Shown in pieces: positions 11,361 through 23,044 of a stretch of 64,000 nucleotides of DNA (its first letter is position 1; the number at the start of each line of letters is the position of its first letter). The position numbers were made by a program, and so were the translations under genes. Source of the stretch: Erigeron canadensis (taxonomy: Eukaryota > Streptophyta > Magnoliopsida > Asterales > Asteraceae). The notes under the pieces are model-generated. The model ran no database searches. It saw nothing but the letters and a program-made list of their open reading frames with translations, and was not told the origin of the DNA. The stretch spans positions 18,292,501-18,356,500 of the forward strand of contig NC_057761.1 in NCBI RefSeq assembly GCF_010389155.1, given 5' to 3'.

Positions 11361-12780
11361 TGTGTATAGATATCCACAAGACTAAAACATATACACTGAA
11401 ACATTATAACCATTGGATAATAGCAACAAAGAAAGGATGATTGGGACTCGAGATGCTCGAGTCATGAGACATAAATCGGAGATCCTAAATGCCTAATGCT
11501 CGAGTTACAAGAACAATACCCCGACATACACGAGTTACAAAGATCTTATAAGTCATGAAGGAAGGATACCTGATCTATATGACTTCGAATAGATTGACTC
11601 GAGAAAGGAGGCATGAGATATAACTAGTGGCTCGAGATCGAAGTACCCAGAAAGATATATGCTCAATCTATACAAAAAATATATATTCGATCTATATATA
11701 TTTAGATATATGCTCGACCTAGATATATACTCGATCTGTATATATTTAGAGATATATGTTGGATTTATATATATTTAGATATATACCCGATCTACTTTAA
11801 AGGTGAATGCTCGAGCTCTGAAGGCTTGCTCGAGATGGAGTATATACACTTATATTTAGCTTCAAAAGGAAGGGCTCGAGATATGACAAGATATATATAT
11901 ACTCGAGATAAATATACATTAAACATATATATATATATATATATAAATATTCTCGACTTATTTAGGAGTGGATATGCTCGAGATGTATATATGGGGCTCG
12001 AGATAAAGATAGTAGAAACAAGATTTGACACACTAAGAATACCCGAAATATATATATATATAAGGGCTCAACTTACAAAAATTGGAGAAAGGCTCGAGAT
12101 GTGAGGCTCGAGATATGACCGTTACAAAGAAGGCCTTGCCAGGCTCGAAATATAGCAAGAAAGGAAGGGCTAGAAATTATGAGCTCGAGATATGGTAACT
12201 CGAGATATGACAATCACTAAGAGGGCTTGATAGCAGATGCCCGGTCTTCGATGGCCTTGCTCAAAATATATACAATTGAGAGAATGGAGCGACTGGTCAT
12301 GTTTTAACCTAATGGGCCAGACCTTCTTTATGGGCCAATATAACTCTTTTAAATACCTCTTGCTCGAGATATATCAACATATACTCAAGATATGACAATG
12401 CTCTTTACTTAAATATATGTTGCTCGAGTAATGTATGAGACACACGCCCTATTCACTTGCAAATCTTATACATTATATCTTATTTGATATATATAAATGA
12501 ACATGTTTACAAATACGTACACATTACATTATTACCACAAAAGGTATATTCACTGTAGGTGAATCTTAGAAAGAGGTTTGTCACCCTCCCTGATTATTCC
12601 TATATAAATACTCATGTAAGGAATTATCAGGACACGTTCAATTCACATTAAATTCATTCTCATTCAATACTTACAATCAGTCAGGATTCAATCACAGCAG
12701 TCAAATTCATATTTATTACCCAATCATTCCACCTTAAACTCGCCAAGAGTTTGTTAGGTTTGCACTAATTTATCAGGAGA
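11361..12780 (+). repeat. LTR of Tat-like element, right edge uncertain
   Basis: It starts TGTGTATAGATATCC after a polypurine tract. A CTCGAG-rich U3-like part (11,439-12,430) is followed by a TATA box TATATAAATA at 12,601-12,610 and a CA-rich downstream region (TCATTCTCATTCAATACTTA). The right end should be a CA dinucleotide near 12,750-12,800, but with no second copy in the window it cannot be fixed. Confidence 0.5.
11439..12430 (+). repeat. Degenerate GGCTCGAGATATGAC repeat in LTR
   Basis: The palindrome CTCGAG occurs about 17 times in one kilobase, usually within a looser unit GCTCGAGATATGAC. Relatives such as CTCGAC and CTCGAT also occur. Spacing is irregular, from about 10 to over 100 bases, so it is not a simple satellite. 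It lies upstream of the TATA box at 12,601. Confidence 0.75.
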
Positions 12781-13880
12781 GTAATGATTGCGTAATGACT
12801 TTATTTGTCACTGAGCCAATTAATTTAGGTTTAAACAAAACAATTAGATAATTAACCAAAAATCTTTTTTTTTGTTTAAGCCATTGTTATGTAACTTTTT
12901 TTTTTTAAAAAAAATTTAGTTTGTGTAAAACAAAAAAGTTCGATAGATATAAATAGGGTTTGGAGAAAAAATCATGGTTGTAAATTTCGGAGGAATCGGC
13001 TGATATTTCAAGATCTATATTGATAAGATACTTGTTTTTTTCTCTTGTTTGAGACAAGTCGTGAATATAAAAGTATTTTTTTTACAGTGAAGGAAGTTGG
13101 ATAGAAGTTGTTAATGGGATCGGCAACCTGAGAAGACGAAACTACCGGAATCGGTCAAAAAATCAGGAAGCGACGGTCAATGGTTAAAATTGACTGGATC
13201 TACTTAAACCAAGTTTGGAATTCGGATCTTTTGGGCGGAGATGGTTATGGTGGAGGAATAGCCGTGGTCTCCGTCGCTGATGATGGTGGTGGTTGTGGAT
13301 AGATAGTTGTTAGGATTAGAATGTGAGATGATGGAAGAAGAGGTTGAATAAGAAAAGATGGAAGAGAAAGAAAAGTGATAATGAAGGCGAGAGGAAAGTG
13401 ACATACCTTTTTTTCCTTTGAACTAGCGTGGCAGAACACATGAATGTTAACTTAATTTTCTATTTTTTTAACTTTTTAAAAGATACTTACCTTTTTACTT
13501 AATTTTATATTATATTTTTAGTTATATTTGTTTTTTCTTTTTTGTTAAAAAGTCATATAAGATTACAAGATTTACCTTTTTTATAACAAATTTGTTAGGT
13601 TTTCTTCTATCTATGTTTTAAATTTATTTTTAATACATATAATTTTATAAATTATTAATTTTATATATAAATTACCCATGCCGATATCTCCTCGATTTTT
13701 AAAAAACTTTTGTCTCTCCATCTCGCCGACCTGATCCTGCTCCACGAGTTCTACGACATTGGGAAAAATAACCTATGAAATATTTGATGATCGTAAAAGC
13801 GTCAACATTGCTTGGAAAATATAAGTAGAAAAATATATAATACACCTCATATTAATGTATCATTAAAGATACTATATTTT
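12781..13880. other. Unassigned region
   Basis: A+T-rich with long T and A runs at 12,860-12,915. The stretch 13,200-13,440 gives short Ser/Thr/Pro-rich open frames on the minus strand that look like chance. I recognise nothing in it. Confidence 0.4.
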
Positions 13881-13889
13881 ATTACTACT

Positions 13890-13990
13890 ATCTTTAAGTT
13901 TTAGTTCAATGGTTGAAAGGTCATCTTCCCTTCTATGATGTCTTGTTCAAGCCTTGGGGAGGACATAAGAATTAAGTCCTTTTATGAGGA
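13890..13990 (+). repeat. Possible tRNA-derived SINE
   Basis: TAGTTCAATGGTTGAAAGG resembles a pol III A box, and TGTTCAAGCCTTGGGG about 40 bases later resembles a B box, the spacing of tRNA-derived SINE heads. No terminal poly(A) or target duplication was confirmed, so this is tentative. Confidence 0.35.
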
Positions 13991-14007
13991 CTTAGCTTGC
14001 GTATACT

Positions 14008-14352
14008 AGAGCTGGCAATTTCTGACACGGACATGTTAGCACGCACACAACACGACACGACCTGGTATTTTCGTGTTTCCTGATTGGTCTTAACGTGTTT
14101 CGTGTCTTAACCGGTCTGGACCTGTTAAGACACGAATAATCTGGACCTATTAAGACACGATAAGACATAATATATATATAGTGAAGTTATTATAAGAACA
14201 AAAAAATTGTCGAGAACTGCGATAACCAATCATGTTCATTGGATGAAATAGATCAACGGTTTAAATGACATGATGAAATTTGTGTAGTTATTGTGAATAA
14301 AAATTAATTTGTAAATGATTAAAAAAAATTAATAAGAGCATAATTGGAAAAA
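14008..14352. other. ACACGAC-rich fragment, unidentified repeat
   Basis: A stretch with repeated ACACGA/ACGTGT words (GAGCTGGCAATTTCTGACAC, AACACGACACGACCTGG, TTAAGACACGA twice), then a TA run and an A+T-rich tail. It resembles small non-autonomous DNA elements common in plants, but no matching terminal inverted repeat was found. Confidence 0.3.
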
Positions 14353-16560
14353 CTGTAACACCCAACTTTATAAAATATGGATTTCAATTTTTTTTTAAAT
14401 AAAACAATAATTTATTGCCAAAAGGTCGTTTTTAAAACATAATATTTTCTCAATCATAGTTTTGGTGTTACTTATTGCATCACAACGACAATTCAAGAAA
14501 TCCATAAACAACAATACGAAGTGTCAAACGACATAATAAATCAGTCTGCATAAGTAATACTAAATAGGGAAAACTAAAATGCCATCTTCTATCATCACTA
14601 TAGCTACCCCATCTCTCACTTGCTACTTGTTTCACTGCTATCTAACCTGAGGGCACAACACATTTTCACAAAACAAGTGTGAGCTTTAAAAGCGAGTAAG
14701 ATAACAAGTTAGTATAAATATAGAATTGCCAATTAAAACGTTTCATCAAAAATCTCATACATACAATAAGGCACACAATAATCACACATCATCACAATCA
14801 TGGTCACAATAATTAATACACCTATAAACGTGCCTAGCAATCCTCAATTAACATTATCATCTAAATTGTCATCTTACGTCATCATTATCATATATAAATC
14901 CACTTTTCTACACAAGGTTATGCCAAATTAATCTGCCTAAAATAAAGGTTGTGTACGTGTAGACGACCACATGACCTAACAGGGAACCTCACACCCGACA
15001 TGATGGGTAGACCTTACGGTGGTCCATCGGCGTCGTTAAGGATATGCATAACCAATCCAGGAGTAACCCATTTCCGCACATATAGTCGTAATCACTCCAC
15101 CCGGAATTACTCATCTCACGTGATTAGGGTCACACGAAGGTATCATGACTAACCTCGAATGATCGACATGCACAAAAGTCCATTAGACAAATGTGGGTTA
15201 AGCTTAACACTCTCACATCAATATTATATATACTCGAGTTTTAGTTCAATATTTAATTCTCACATCATCATCGTATCTACATTTCAACTTTCATCATTAG
15301 GGTCTTTATCGTGCAACGTGACATGAGAACCTACCATAGTCTAGTGTACTATGTGTACAAGCTCAACAATAACCACACATCATATTAATCACAAAACATT
15401 ATTATGACATATATAAATAATAATCCCAAATAACCTCCCACGTGAATCCTATACCCAACATATGTATGAGATAACTACAATAATTAAAAGAGGTAATTAC
15501 AAAAGCTAGGTTTTGTTGTGTCCCCCAGCGTGATAAAAGTAAGTTATCTTACCTCAAAGAGAATAATAACGCAACTTAACTCGTTACTTCTTCAATGCCC
15601 GAGTACCTAACAATTACATAAAATAAAGACGCTATTATAAACTTTGAGCATTTAAACACGTTTATATAGTTAAACACCCGCATGATCTAGACTTTGTCAT
15701 TTATATTCCGAGGAGTCCCACTGTCTAACACCAATAATGCTTATATGATATCCTAATCAAGTTATAAACATTTCATCCCTTACCATCTCACGTTAACATA
15801 TTTATTTAGCTAAAAATATGACATTTGCAATTTAATTTATAATCCTATTTGACATGAACTTCAATTTCATTTTGACATACATGCACTTGACGAAACCATT
15901 CGATCAGCTGGTCTAAAATAAGGTTCGGTTATGTTTTCATACATGCAGAAGGAGTTTATATGTCATGGAACTAGACTTTCATTACATACTGGTGCAACTT
16001 AACCCCAAGTTATGCTCGTTACCTTCACAATTCAACCATTTGCGGGAACTCACTCGTTCACATATAAGCGCGTTCATTCACCCAACATCAACATTTAGCA
16101 AAACCTTTGTTTTTAAATTAGATAAAACTACCAATACACGACTTTTACTTTGCAAAACATCGAACTCCAGATTATCACAAACCATTTGACTCTTGATAAG
16201 GTTATTCGAAAAATTGATTCAGAATCTCTTTTGAACCTTAATACACAACATTGAACGTTCACAATTCTTCATGAGCTTAACTAGAGACTACTCGGTCTAA
16301 AACCGTTTTATTATATACCATAAATCTAGATCGGGTTAACCCCCAGTACGGACTTTAGTTGAAACTCTTTGGGTAGTCAGAGATGGGTCTCAATTTATAG
16401 TCATCCGAGCAATTATCTTAGTCGTCTATAACATATATGTAATATAACCGAAAAGAGTTTTAAACAAGACTTACATGTATAAACTCATCTAGACGTATTG
16501 AATAACCAAGACGATTCTATAAATAGATTGTGCTAACACACTCGAAACCTCATCGAAACA
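14353..16560 (-). repeat. Degraded chromovirus-type LTR
   Basis: On the minus strand it ends GTTGGGTGTTACA at 14,353. About 290 bases before that is a block (CTCACACTTGTTTTGTG, then GCCCTCAGGTTAG) similar to the near-3' block of the LTR of element G and of family L (CTCACCAAC, then TTTTCAGG). A CACCCGGA word near 15,100 also recalls family L. The other edge is set at 16,560, where transposase coding sequence begins; a TATA-like TCTATAAATAG lies at about 16,515 on the plus strand. No target duplication matches, so it is probably truncated. Confidence 0.5.
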
Positions 16561-16563
16561 TAT

Positions 16564-17727
16564 GTTTGAAATCAGATCCAGTTGGATACCTGCATACTTT
16601 ATTGACACATAAATGTTTGGGTTGATGAGAACAACTTCAAGATCCGAGAGCGGGATCGCATTCTTTTCTCATTTCACAAAGTCAGGATCAAATTTAGTAA
16701 ACTTCATGAGCGGGTTTGAGTCTGCTATGTTCAAGCAGAGGTCAAGTCAATCAAAACTGGATGCCTTTACCATAAAAAAAAACAAGAGAACTGAAAACAT
16801 AACTGAAGATGGAAAAGCGGCCAATGTCTACACACATACAATGTTTGAGTTCATCCAAGAGGAGATATAAGGTTCATTATACAAATGCACGTTGGATCAG
16901 ATGAGTAAGGATGAACAAACCAAAACTTGTGCTTGTGTTATCAATGATTGCAGTATCAATTCATCAAAGCCAATCAAATACAAGGTAAACAAAACCAACT
17001 TGTAACATGAAAACGGTTTCCAACAATATAATGGTAACATTTGATAATTAAGTGATTGCTTCTATAAAAGTTGTCTTTTTTAATCCCTGTTTGTCTATGC
17101 TGAAGGTACTTTTTGACCAACAAGAAGGTGACATCAATTGTACTTGCAAAAAGTACCTTAAGCTTGAGCTTCTATGCAGACATTGTTTTTTGGTGTTGAG
17201 GAACTTCCAAATTGATGAATTGCCCAAATAATACATCATGAAACGTTGGATGAAGAATCTTATTCCGCTAGAGTTAAGGTTAAGAAGAAACAGATATGGA
17301 GACGAGAACATACCTGTTCAAAACTTGATAAATGAAGCAAGTTCAGTTATAGATGATTCTTTACAACGAATTGGGTCGGATGAGAAAAAGCTTGAGGAGT
17401 TTGTTAACAAGCTCAAGGCATTGAAGCTTGAGGTAGAAGCTGATAACTCAAACACACCGTTAAAGAAGAAATATGATGTCATATCATCAATGATAGGGTA
17501 TCCGAAGCCAGACTCTAATCAGATTCAAAAACCCACTAGTTGGAAGCTACAAGAGATGCCATCATGATAATAGAATCAAGAGCGGGAAAGAGATTGGGAT
17601 AGAACAAAGCAAGTAGAGAAAAATTGTTTGCAAAAAGTGTGGAGGTGCTAACCACAATCAAAGAACTTGTGAAAGACAAGCAAAGAAAAAAAAAGATGCT
17701 AAAGGAAAGTGTGATGAGAAGCTTTGA
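16564..17727 (+). pseudogene. FAR1/FHY3-type MULE transposase, C-terminal half
   Basis: The translation matches the C-terminal half of FAR1-related transposases. It has WIPAYF, GLMRTTSRSES with FFSHFT, then a block ending VYTHTMFEFIQEEI. Next comes a SWIM zinc finger, CTC then CRHC (about 17,137-17,185), MKRWMKNLIP with ENIPVQNLINEASSVIDD, a helical region, and a CCHC knuckle CKKCGGANHNQRTC near 17,630-17,675. Stops fall at about 16,609 and 16,868, with several more and frame changes between 17,000 and 17,240 and again near 17,570. The N-terminal DNA-binding and catalytic DDE parts are absent, lost at 16,561. It could instead be a decayed FAR1-related host gene, but its setting favours a transposon. 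Confidence 0.82.
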
Positions 17728-17834
17728 AGAATTTAATGTTACTTTTTTTTAACTTTCGAAAACTTTAGTTCATAGACGGTTGGATATTTTATTTTATTGT
17801 TTGATGAAACTCATTTTTATACACAATTGTCACA

Positions 17835-18206
17835 TTTGGTAAAATACATATTCGCTTAAGCTGTATAAACACTAAGAGATTTAACCATAACTGGAACAAA
17901 ATAATCCCCTTGAGACAGGCACATAAACCTAATGGGACTGACATATAATTATTAAGAGATTTTAACCATAACTTGTTAATGAATTTAAGAAGAGTAAAAT
18001 CAAATAATCCCCATGGGACTGACACAAAATCCCCATGGGACTGACATATAAACACGAAGAGATTTAATGCCTATAATTTTTTTGGAGTACAAAAGAAATA
18101 ATCCCAATGGGACTGGCACTAAATCCCCATGGGACTGAAATATAATCACTAAGAGATTTTAACTGTAAGTGGCTACAATTTTTTAAAAGAACAAAATCAA
18201 CTAATG
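17835..18206. repeat. Tandem array, left part (unit about 115 bp)
   Basis: About three units, each with the words AATCCCCATGGGACTGACA (often twice), CACTAAGAGATTT and AACCATAA(C/G)TGGCTA. Two alternating subtypes suggest a dimer of about 230 bp. It lies just after the transposase remnant and is interrupted by the family-L LTR at 18,207. The flanking ACTAA at 18,202-18,206 is the likely target site. Confidence 0.85.
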
Positions 18207-21200
18207 TAACAACCCTAAATTTCTGACTAAGACAACTTAGTTATAATTACCTAGGTGTCTATCCCTAGAAGTTTGTTAAGAGAATTAACCTTCTAGATAT
18301 TCAAAGCATAGTGATAATTGTCCTCTAGTACAGTAAAATGCCTTAGAAATACCAAAGATGACTAGCTATCTTAGATTTGTCATAAACAATAACTAATCAT
18401 TCAAGACAATCTCAAGCCATAAATAGGTTCCAAATGAACTTGATAAAATACCATGGAACAAAAATCTTATTAATATTTAATCAAATTATAAATAGTAAAA
18501 TAAGTCTTACAAGTTGGGCTAGCAATCAAGAATTCTTACAAATGTCCAACAATTTAAACCATCAAGCCAACAAAATTATAATTGGTCATGAAAATGCCAT
18601 GAACATCATAAAAATATTTATGACTCATAAAGTACATAAAAAAGTTTAGATAATAATAAGTAAATGTTATATGTCAAATAAAAATACAAGGATACAACCA
18701 ATGAGCCATGTAACAAACTAAAAACACAAAAATGTATACATACATACATATATATATACACGGCCACATATATATACACATATTAGAATAACTAACCAAC
18801 TTATATAAATAAACAAATACATATTACACTTATAAAACAAATACCCACTTAAAAATATACACATATACACATATACTTACACTAACTTTATAAAAAAAAA
18901 GAGAGGAGAAAACCCTTCCCTCTCCCCCTCCTTGGCCGTCCCCCATCACACCCACACACACACATACCATTTGAAATTTTTCATGCATTCTTTTAATCTT
19001 GGAACTCTCTTTTTCTCTCTCACTTTTCTCTCCTCAAAAATTCTGCACTTTTCTCTCCTTCTCTTCTTCTCATTTTCGGTTCATACAACAAACTAGAGCT
19101 CAAAAATCTTACGTAAATCAACTATAATAATAAGGGTTCATACTGGATCATTCAAGGGTGTGTTAAAGCAAGCTAAGGAGTCCATTTTGGGGTCATATGG
19201 TCGTGGGTTTGGCTGTCCAAAATAGCCTCCATTTTGAGTTCATCAAGGGTATAACTCATCATCTCTTTGTTTAATCTATCTTATTTTTGTATATATTAAA
19301 AGATCTTTATCAAAAACCATGTTTTTCTTTGATCCTCCTCTTGAAAACACACTTAATGAGGGCATGTTGATAGAATTTTTCCTTTCATGTCATTGCATGT
19401 CAAGATCTACAGGAAAGATTCAAGGATTCAACTCAAATAAGACCCAAAAGTGATGGTTCATGAGAAAGCTTTCAAATTTGTTGATAGATCTCTACAAAAT
19501 CGATTTTTGTTGATAAGAATGAAGATTAGTTTCTGTGATTTTTCGTAAATGAACTCTTTTTGTTGTTGCAAGAAAGATTTAATAAAAGTTTTGTTGTTAA
19601 AATAGTTAGATGGTTACATGCATTCACATTTTAGATGATTTTTGTAAGAACTATATTTTGTTGATTAAGTCTTGTATAAATTCGGTTTAAATTGATGAAG
19701 AATGATCTTGAATATGTTTGAAATCTGTATATTTGATGTTAAGAGATACAAAAGTAAGTGATAATCTTGTTGGTGGTAATTTAGAGGCTAAAACAAGCAA
19801 CCAACACCGCTGGTGGGATGCATTAACCAATAAACATTCTGACAGAAACCATCTTCTGTCTTGTAACAGGTAAACTGGGCATGTCACGGCATTTTCAAGA
19901 AAAACTTTCAAAATCAAAGTTGTGGATAAACGAGTTAAGAATAACCAGTAATTGGAATTACTCAAAAATACTAAACCAAATGAAAGATATGATTTTTCTA
20001 CTGAAACTGGTCAAAACTGTAATTTTGTCTGAATATTTTATGAACTTTAACAATTTTAATATCCTAATACATAAGGTTCCAGGAGGTCATACTTGGTGAA
20101 AAGTAATGTCAACGTGTCGTGAACTTAAAATAAAATCATGGGATTTTTCTAACAATCAGAACATAATGAACTTTTATGAAACTTCTGATGTCGCAAGCAG
20201 TGCCTATTCGGGACAGTTTGTGTTTGGATAATTTTTAAGGACACCAAAAATCATCTAAAAATTCACCAAAAATTTACAAAAATACTAGATACATATAAGT
20301 CACTGTGTAAAAAGCATGAAGGTCCAAATAATTCGCCTTGACCCCAAAATAGTAGCCAACATTTCATAAAAATGTGAAGTAAAAACAGAAAATTTTGAAA
20401 GAAGCAAATCATTAGTGTAATGGGCTAAAAGATGCACTATGGGGTTAATGGGCTAGCCCGGCCCAACTAATGAACCCATAAGGAATATAAATCAGTAGGC
20501 CCACTTGGCCCAATAACCACTATGATCCATTAATCACATAACCCAAATAAGGTTAAGCCCAATAACTAAATTAAGCCCAAGTCACTTAAAAACCCATCAC
20601 ATTTTGGCCCAATTGATAATGGCCCATAACACTTAAACGAATTTTATGAGATAAGTGTAATCAAAATAAAACAAAGATAATTAAGTGAGATAGGCATAAG
20701 TAATTATGCTAACCAAGCTATATATTGATATCACAAATGCTAATTCGCGCTAAAATCAGTTACACAACAAATGATGAATAAGAATAACATAACTTAATAT
20801 GACATTTCTATAAGATAACCTAAGACGCCAAGTGAAACCACAAATGAAGCCAAGTTACCGAAATTCTAACGATTTATAACTGCGTATATAATGAAAGTAA
20901 CCTTTACACCATTAATCTCTACAACCAAAATGATGTGAATATTAGCAATATACTTGGATCCCACAATTGATGGCAACATAATGAAAGTGGCATTTCTAAG
21001 TGATGGCTTAAGATAGCAACTTACGTATATTAGTCCTATCGTAGGGATAGTCTTGGCTTGAAATATGATGGAGGAACATAATGGATATATGGTCAAAGAA
21101 GCTATAGATGGGAAGTACCCATTTTGGATAGATGAGTATAATACGCGGCATATCAAGGTGAGTCATAGCCCCCTTTTAAACTATTTTATGTGTTTAACTA

Positions 21201-22446
21201 TCGGGGTGAAAAGCATGATATATAAATGAAATTGCTTTTATATACATATATATTAAATGATTCTTGATAATATGATTTTGAAATGAAATTGTCTCGTATG
21301 TTCAATGTGATAAATGTTTTATGATGAGCTTAAGTTCTGTCAACCTGTTTTCTTTCGGTACACTAATATTTACTCCGAAAGTGGAGGCCTGTAGTTAGAG
21401 AGTTGCGCAATTAGGTTTCGTCTACCCACCCGGAGCGTAACGGTGGAAGGTTGGTTGCCTTTGTGACGACCTTCTCTTCCAGTCCGACCGGAGCGGTGTT
21501 CTAGCTACTTTAAATTTAAATGGTCGTCTCCATCGTGCCCCAATTATTTAAGCACTTAATTGACAGCTTGTGCTATGAAATGAAATAACATATACTATTT
21601 GGACATGAAAAGGTATTAGTAGTGGCTCAAGCATTTACTCATCAAAATTATGTAAATTATGCCCTTGTGGTTAAATGAAATTGATATTAAATTATGCACG
21701 TGTGGTTAAATGAAATTGATATTAATATGTTTGGATATTTTGATTTGAACATACGGTTTGGGTATCGTCCCTCATATGAAATCTTGAAAGTCGTTGAAAT
21801 TGGCGATATTGAAATATTGATGACCGAATGGTTTCGATGTGATACATGATTAATCATTTGATATATTTTTCCCTCAAGAAGATTTGACAAATGAGAACCT
21901 TATAATTATGATTGATTTTGAACGTTTTAAATAATATTGTGGTATTTGGAAAAAACTCGATAATATGATATGAGAATTTTTGTCGGTCATATGGTTTGGG
22001 TATTTTGAAATGTAATAGTAATCGGTTTTCTAAGTATTAAAACGGTGATGTACCAAGATTTATAGAAAAACCTATGCACTCACCAACTACGTTTTCGTAG
22101 TTGACACTTTTTCTTCATGTTTTTCAGGAATTAGCATAAGCTTTGAGGATTTATATGCATCATGATTGTTTGCATTGCACTTTGGAGTCAAAGATCAAAC
22201 CTTGTGATAGGCAATGAAATCTGCCTTGATCATTGTAGTTTACTATTTCATGTGCTTGTTATTTGGTTCGTGGACTTAATATCCAAGTACGGTGGACGCA
22301 TTTGTACTTGGAAATTGGTTCACATGTTTGTATATTGGAAATTCTTTTTATCAAATAAAGCTATGGTGAATGTTATTTATAATCCTTTGTTTTGAATACT
22401 CGACTTTTTGTACATCTCATTGTTCCGCCTTAGTTGGGGTGTTACA
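18207..22446 (+). mobile_element. Family-L solo LTR, complete (4,240 bp)
   Basis: It starts TGTAACAACCCT and ends GGGGTGTTACA, an imperfect inverted pair. Flanks ACTAA (18,202-18,206) and AATAA (22,447-22,451) fit a 5-bp target duplication with one change. Inside there is no gag or pol, so it is a solo LTR left by recombination between LTRs. A TATA-like TTTATAAAAA at 18,887 sits before a CT-rich leader, at the same place as in the 59,219 copy. A block from 21,159 to about 21,560 is highly similar to 62,133-62,510. The block near 22,080 (CTCACCAAC then TTTTTCAGG) resembles element G, supporting a chromovirus origin. Confidence 0.88.
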
Positions 22447-22800
22447 AATAATCCCCATGGGACTGACACAAAATCCCCATGAGACTGACATATAAACACT
22501 AAGAGATTTAACCATAACTGGCTATAATTTTTTAGAAGGACAAAAGAAATTAATCCCAATGGGACTGAAATATAATCACTTAGAGATTTTAACCATAAGT
22601 GGCTACATTTTTTTAAAAGAACAAAAGGAAATAATCCCCATGGGACTGACACAAAATCCACATGGGACTGACATATAAACACTAAGAGATTTAACCATAA
22701 CTGGCTATAATTTTTTAGAAGGACAAAAGAAAATAATCCCAATGGGACTGGCAGTGAATCCCCATGGGACTGAAATACAGTCACTAAGAGATTTTATCCA
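22447..22800. repeat. Tandem array, right part
   Basis: About three and a half more units of the same repeat as at 17,835-18,206, continuing in phase after the L LTR. One more isolated copy of the word AATCCCCATGGGATTG occurs at about 25,636 inside the second intron of the neighbouring gene. Together with the left part, roughly seven units existed before the LTR inserted. Confidence 0.85.
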
Positions 22801-23044
22801 TAATTTGTTAAAATATATTTGAAGAATAAAAGCAAATAAACCAAGAATTAACTAGTGATTTAGACAAAGTAGTTTCTAATTACTTCATTGCAGCCAACAT
22901 ATAACAAAAACAACTAGGTAAAACATTATCATTTACCATATGTTTCTGCAAATTCTAATACTGTCTAGACGAGTAGCAATAATATATATAAAGAACATGA
23001 TAAAGTTTCACAGTGATATGACATGTTTGAAACTATAATTACTT

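Larger units (their letters stand above)
9174..12780 (+). mobile_element. Tat-like Ty3/gypsy 3' end with antisense extra ORF
   Basis: Three parts lie in the order expected at the 3' end of a Tat-lineage gypsy element on the plus strand: an extra ORF in antisense, a polypurine tract (11,345-11,354) and an LTR starting TGTGTATAGATATCC at 11,361. Extra ORFs near the 3' end, often antisense, are known from Tat elements such as Grande and Retand. No pol sequence remains, because E1 begins at 9173. The lineage call rests on the layout and on the ORF's gypsy-associated domain, not on pol. Confidence 0.55.

Noticed and set aside
11439..12430. CTCGAG repeats as a CRISPR-like array
   Set aside because: Repeats are short, degenerate and irregularly spaced, in a plant LTR.
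13204..13439. Short Ser/Pro-rich open frames
   Set aside because: Overlapping frames of low complexity with no motif or splice context.
16564..17727. FAR1-like sequence as a functional host regulator
   Set aside because: It lacks the N-terminal half, has several stops and frameshifts, and lies among transposons.
22377..22784. 135-codon open frame on the minus strand as a gene
   Set aside because: It translates the tandem repeat and the end of the L LTR; unit length near a multiple of three explains the lack of stops. The same holds for 17,789-18,055.
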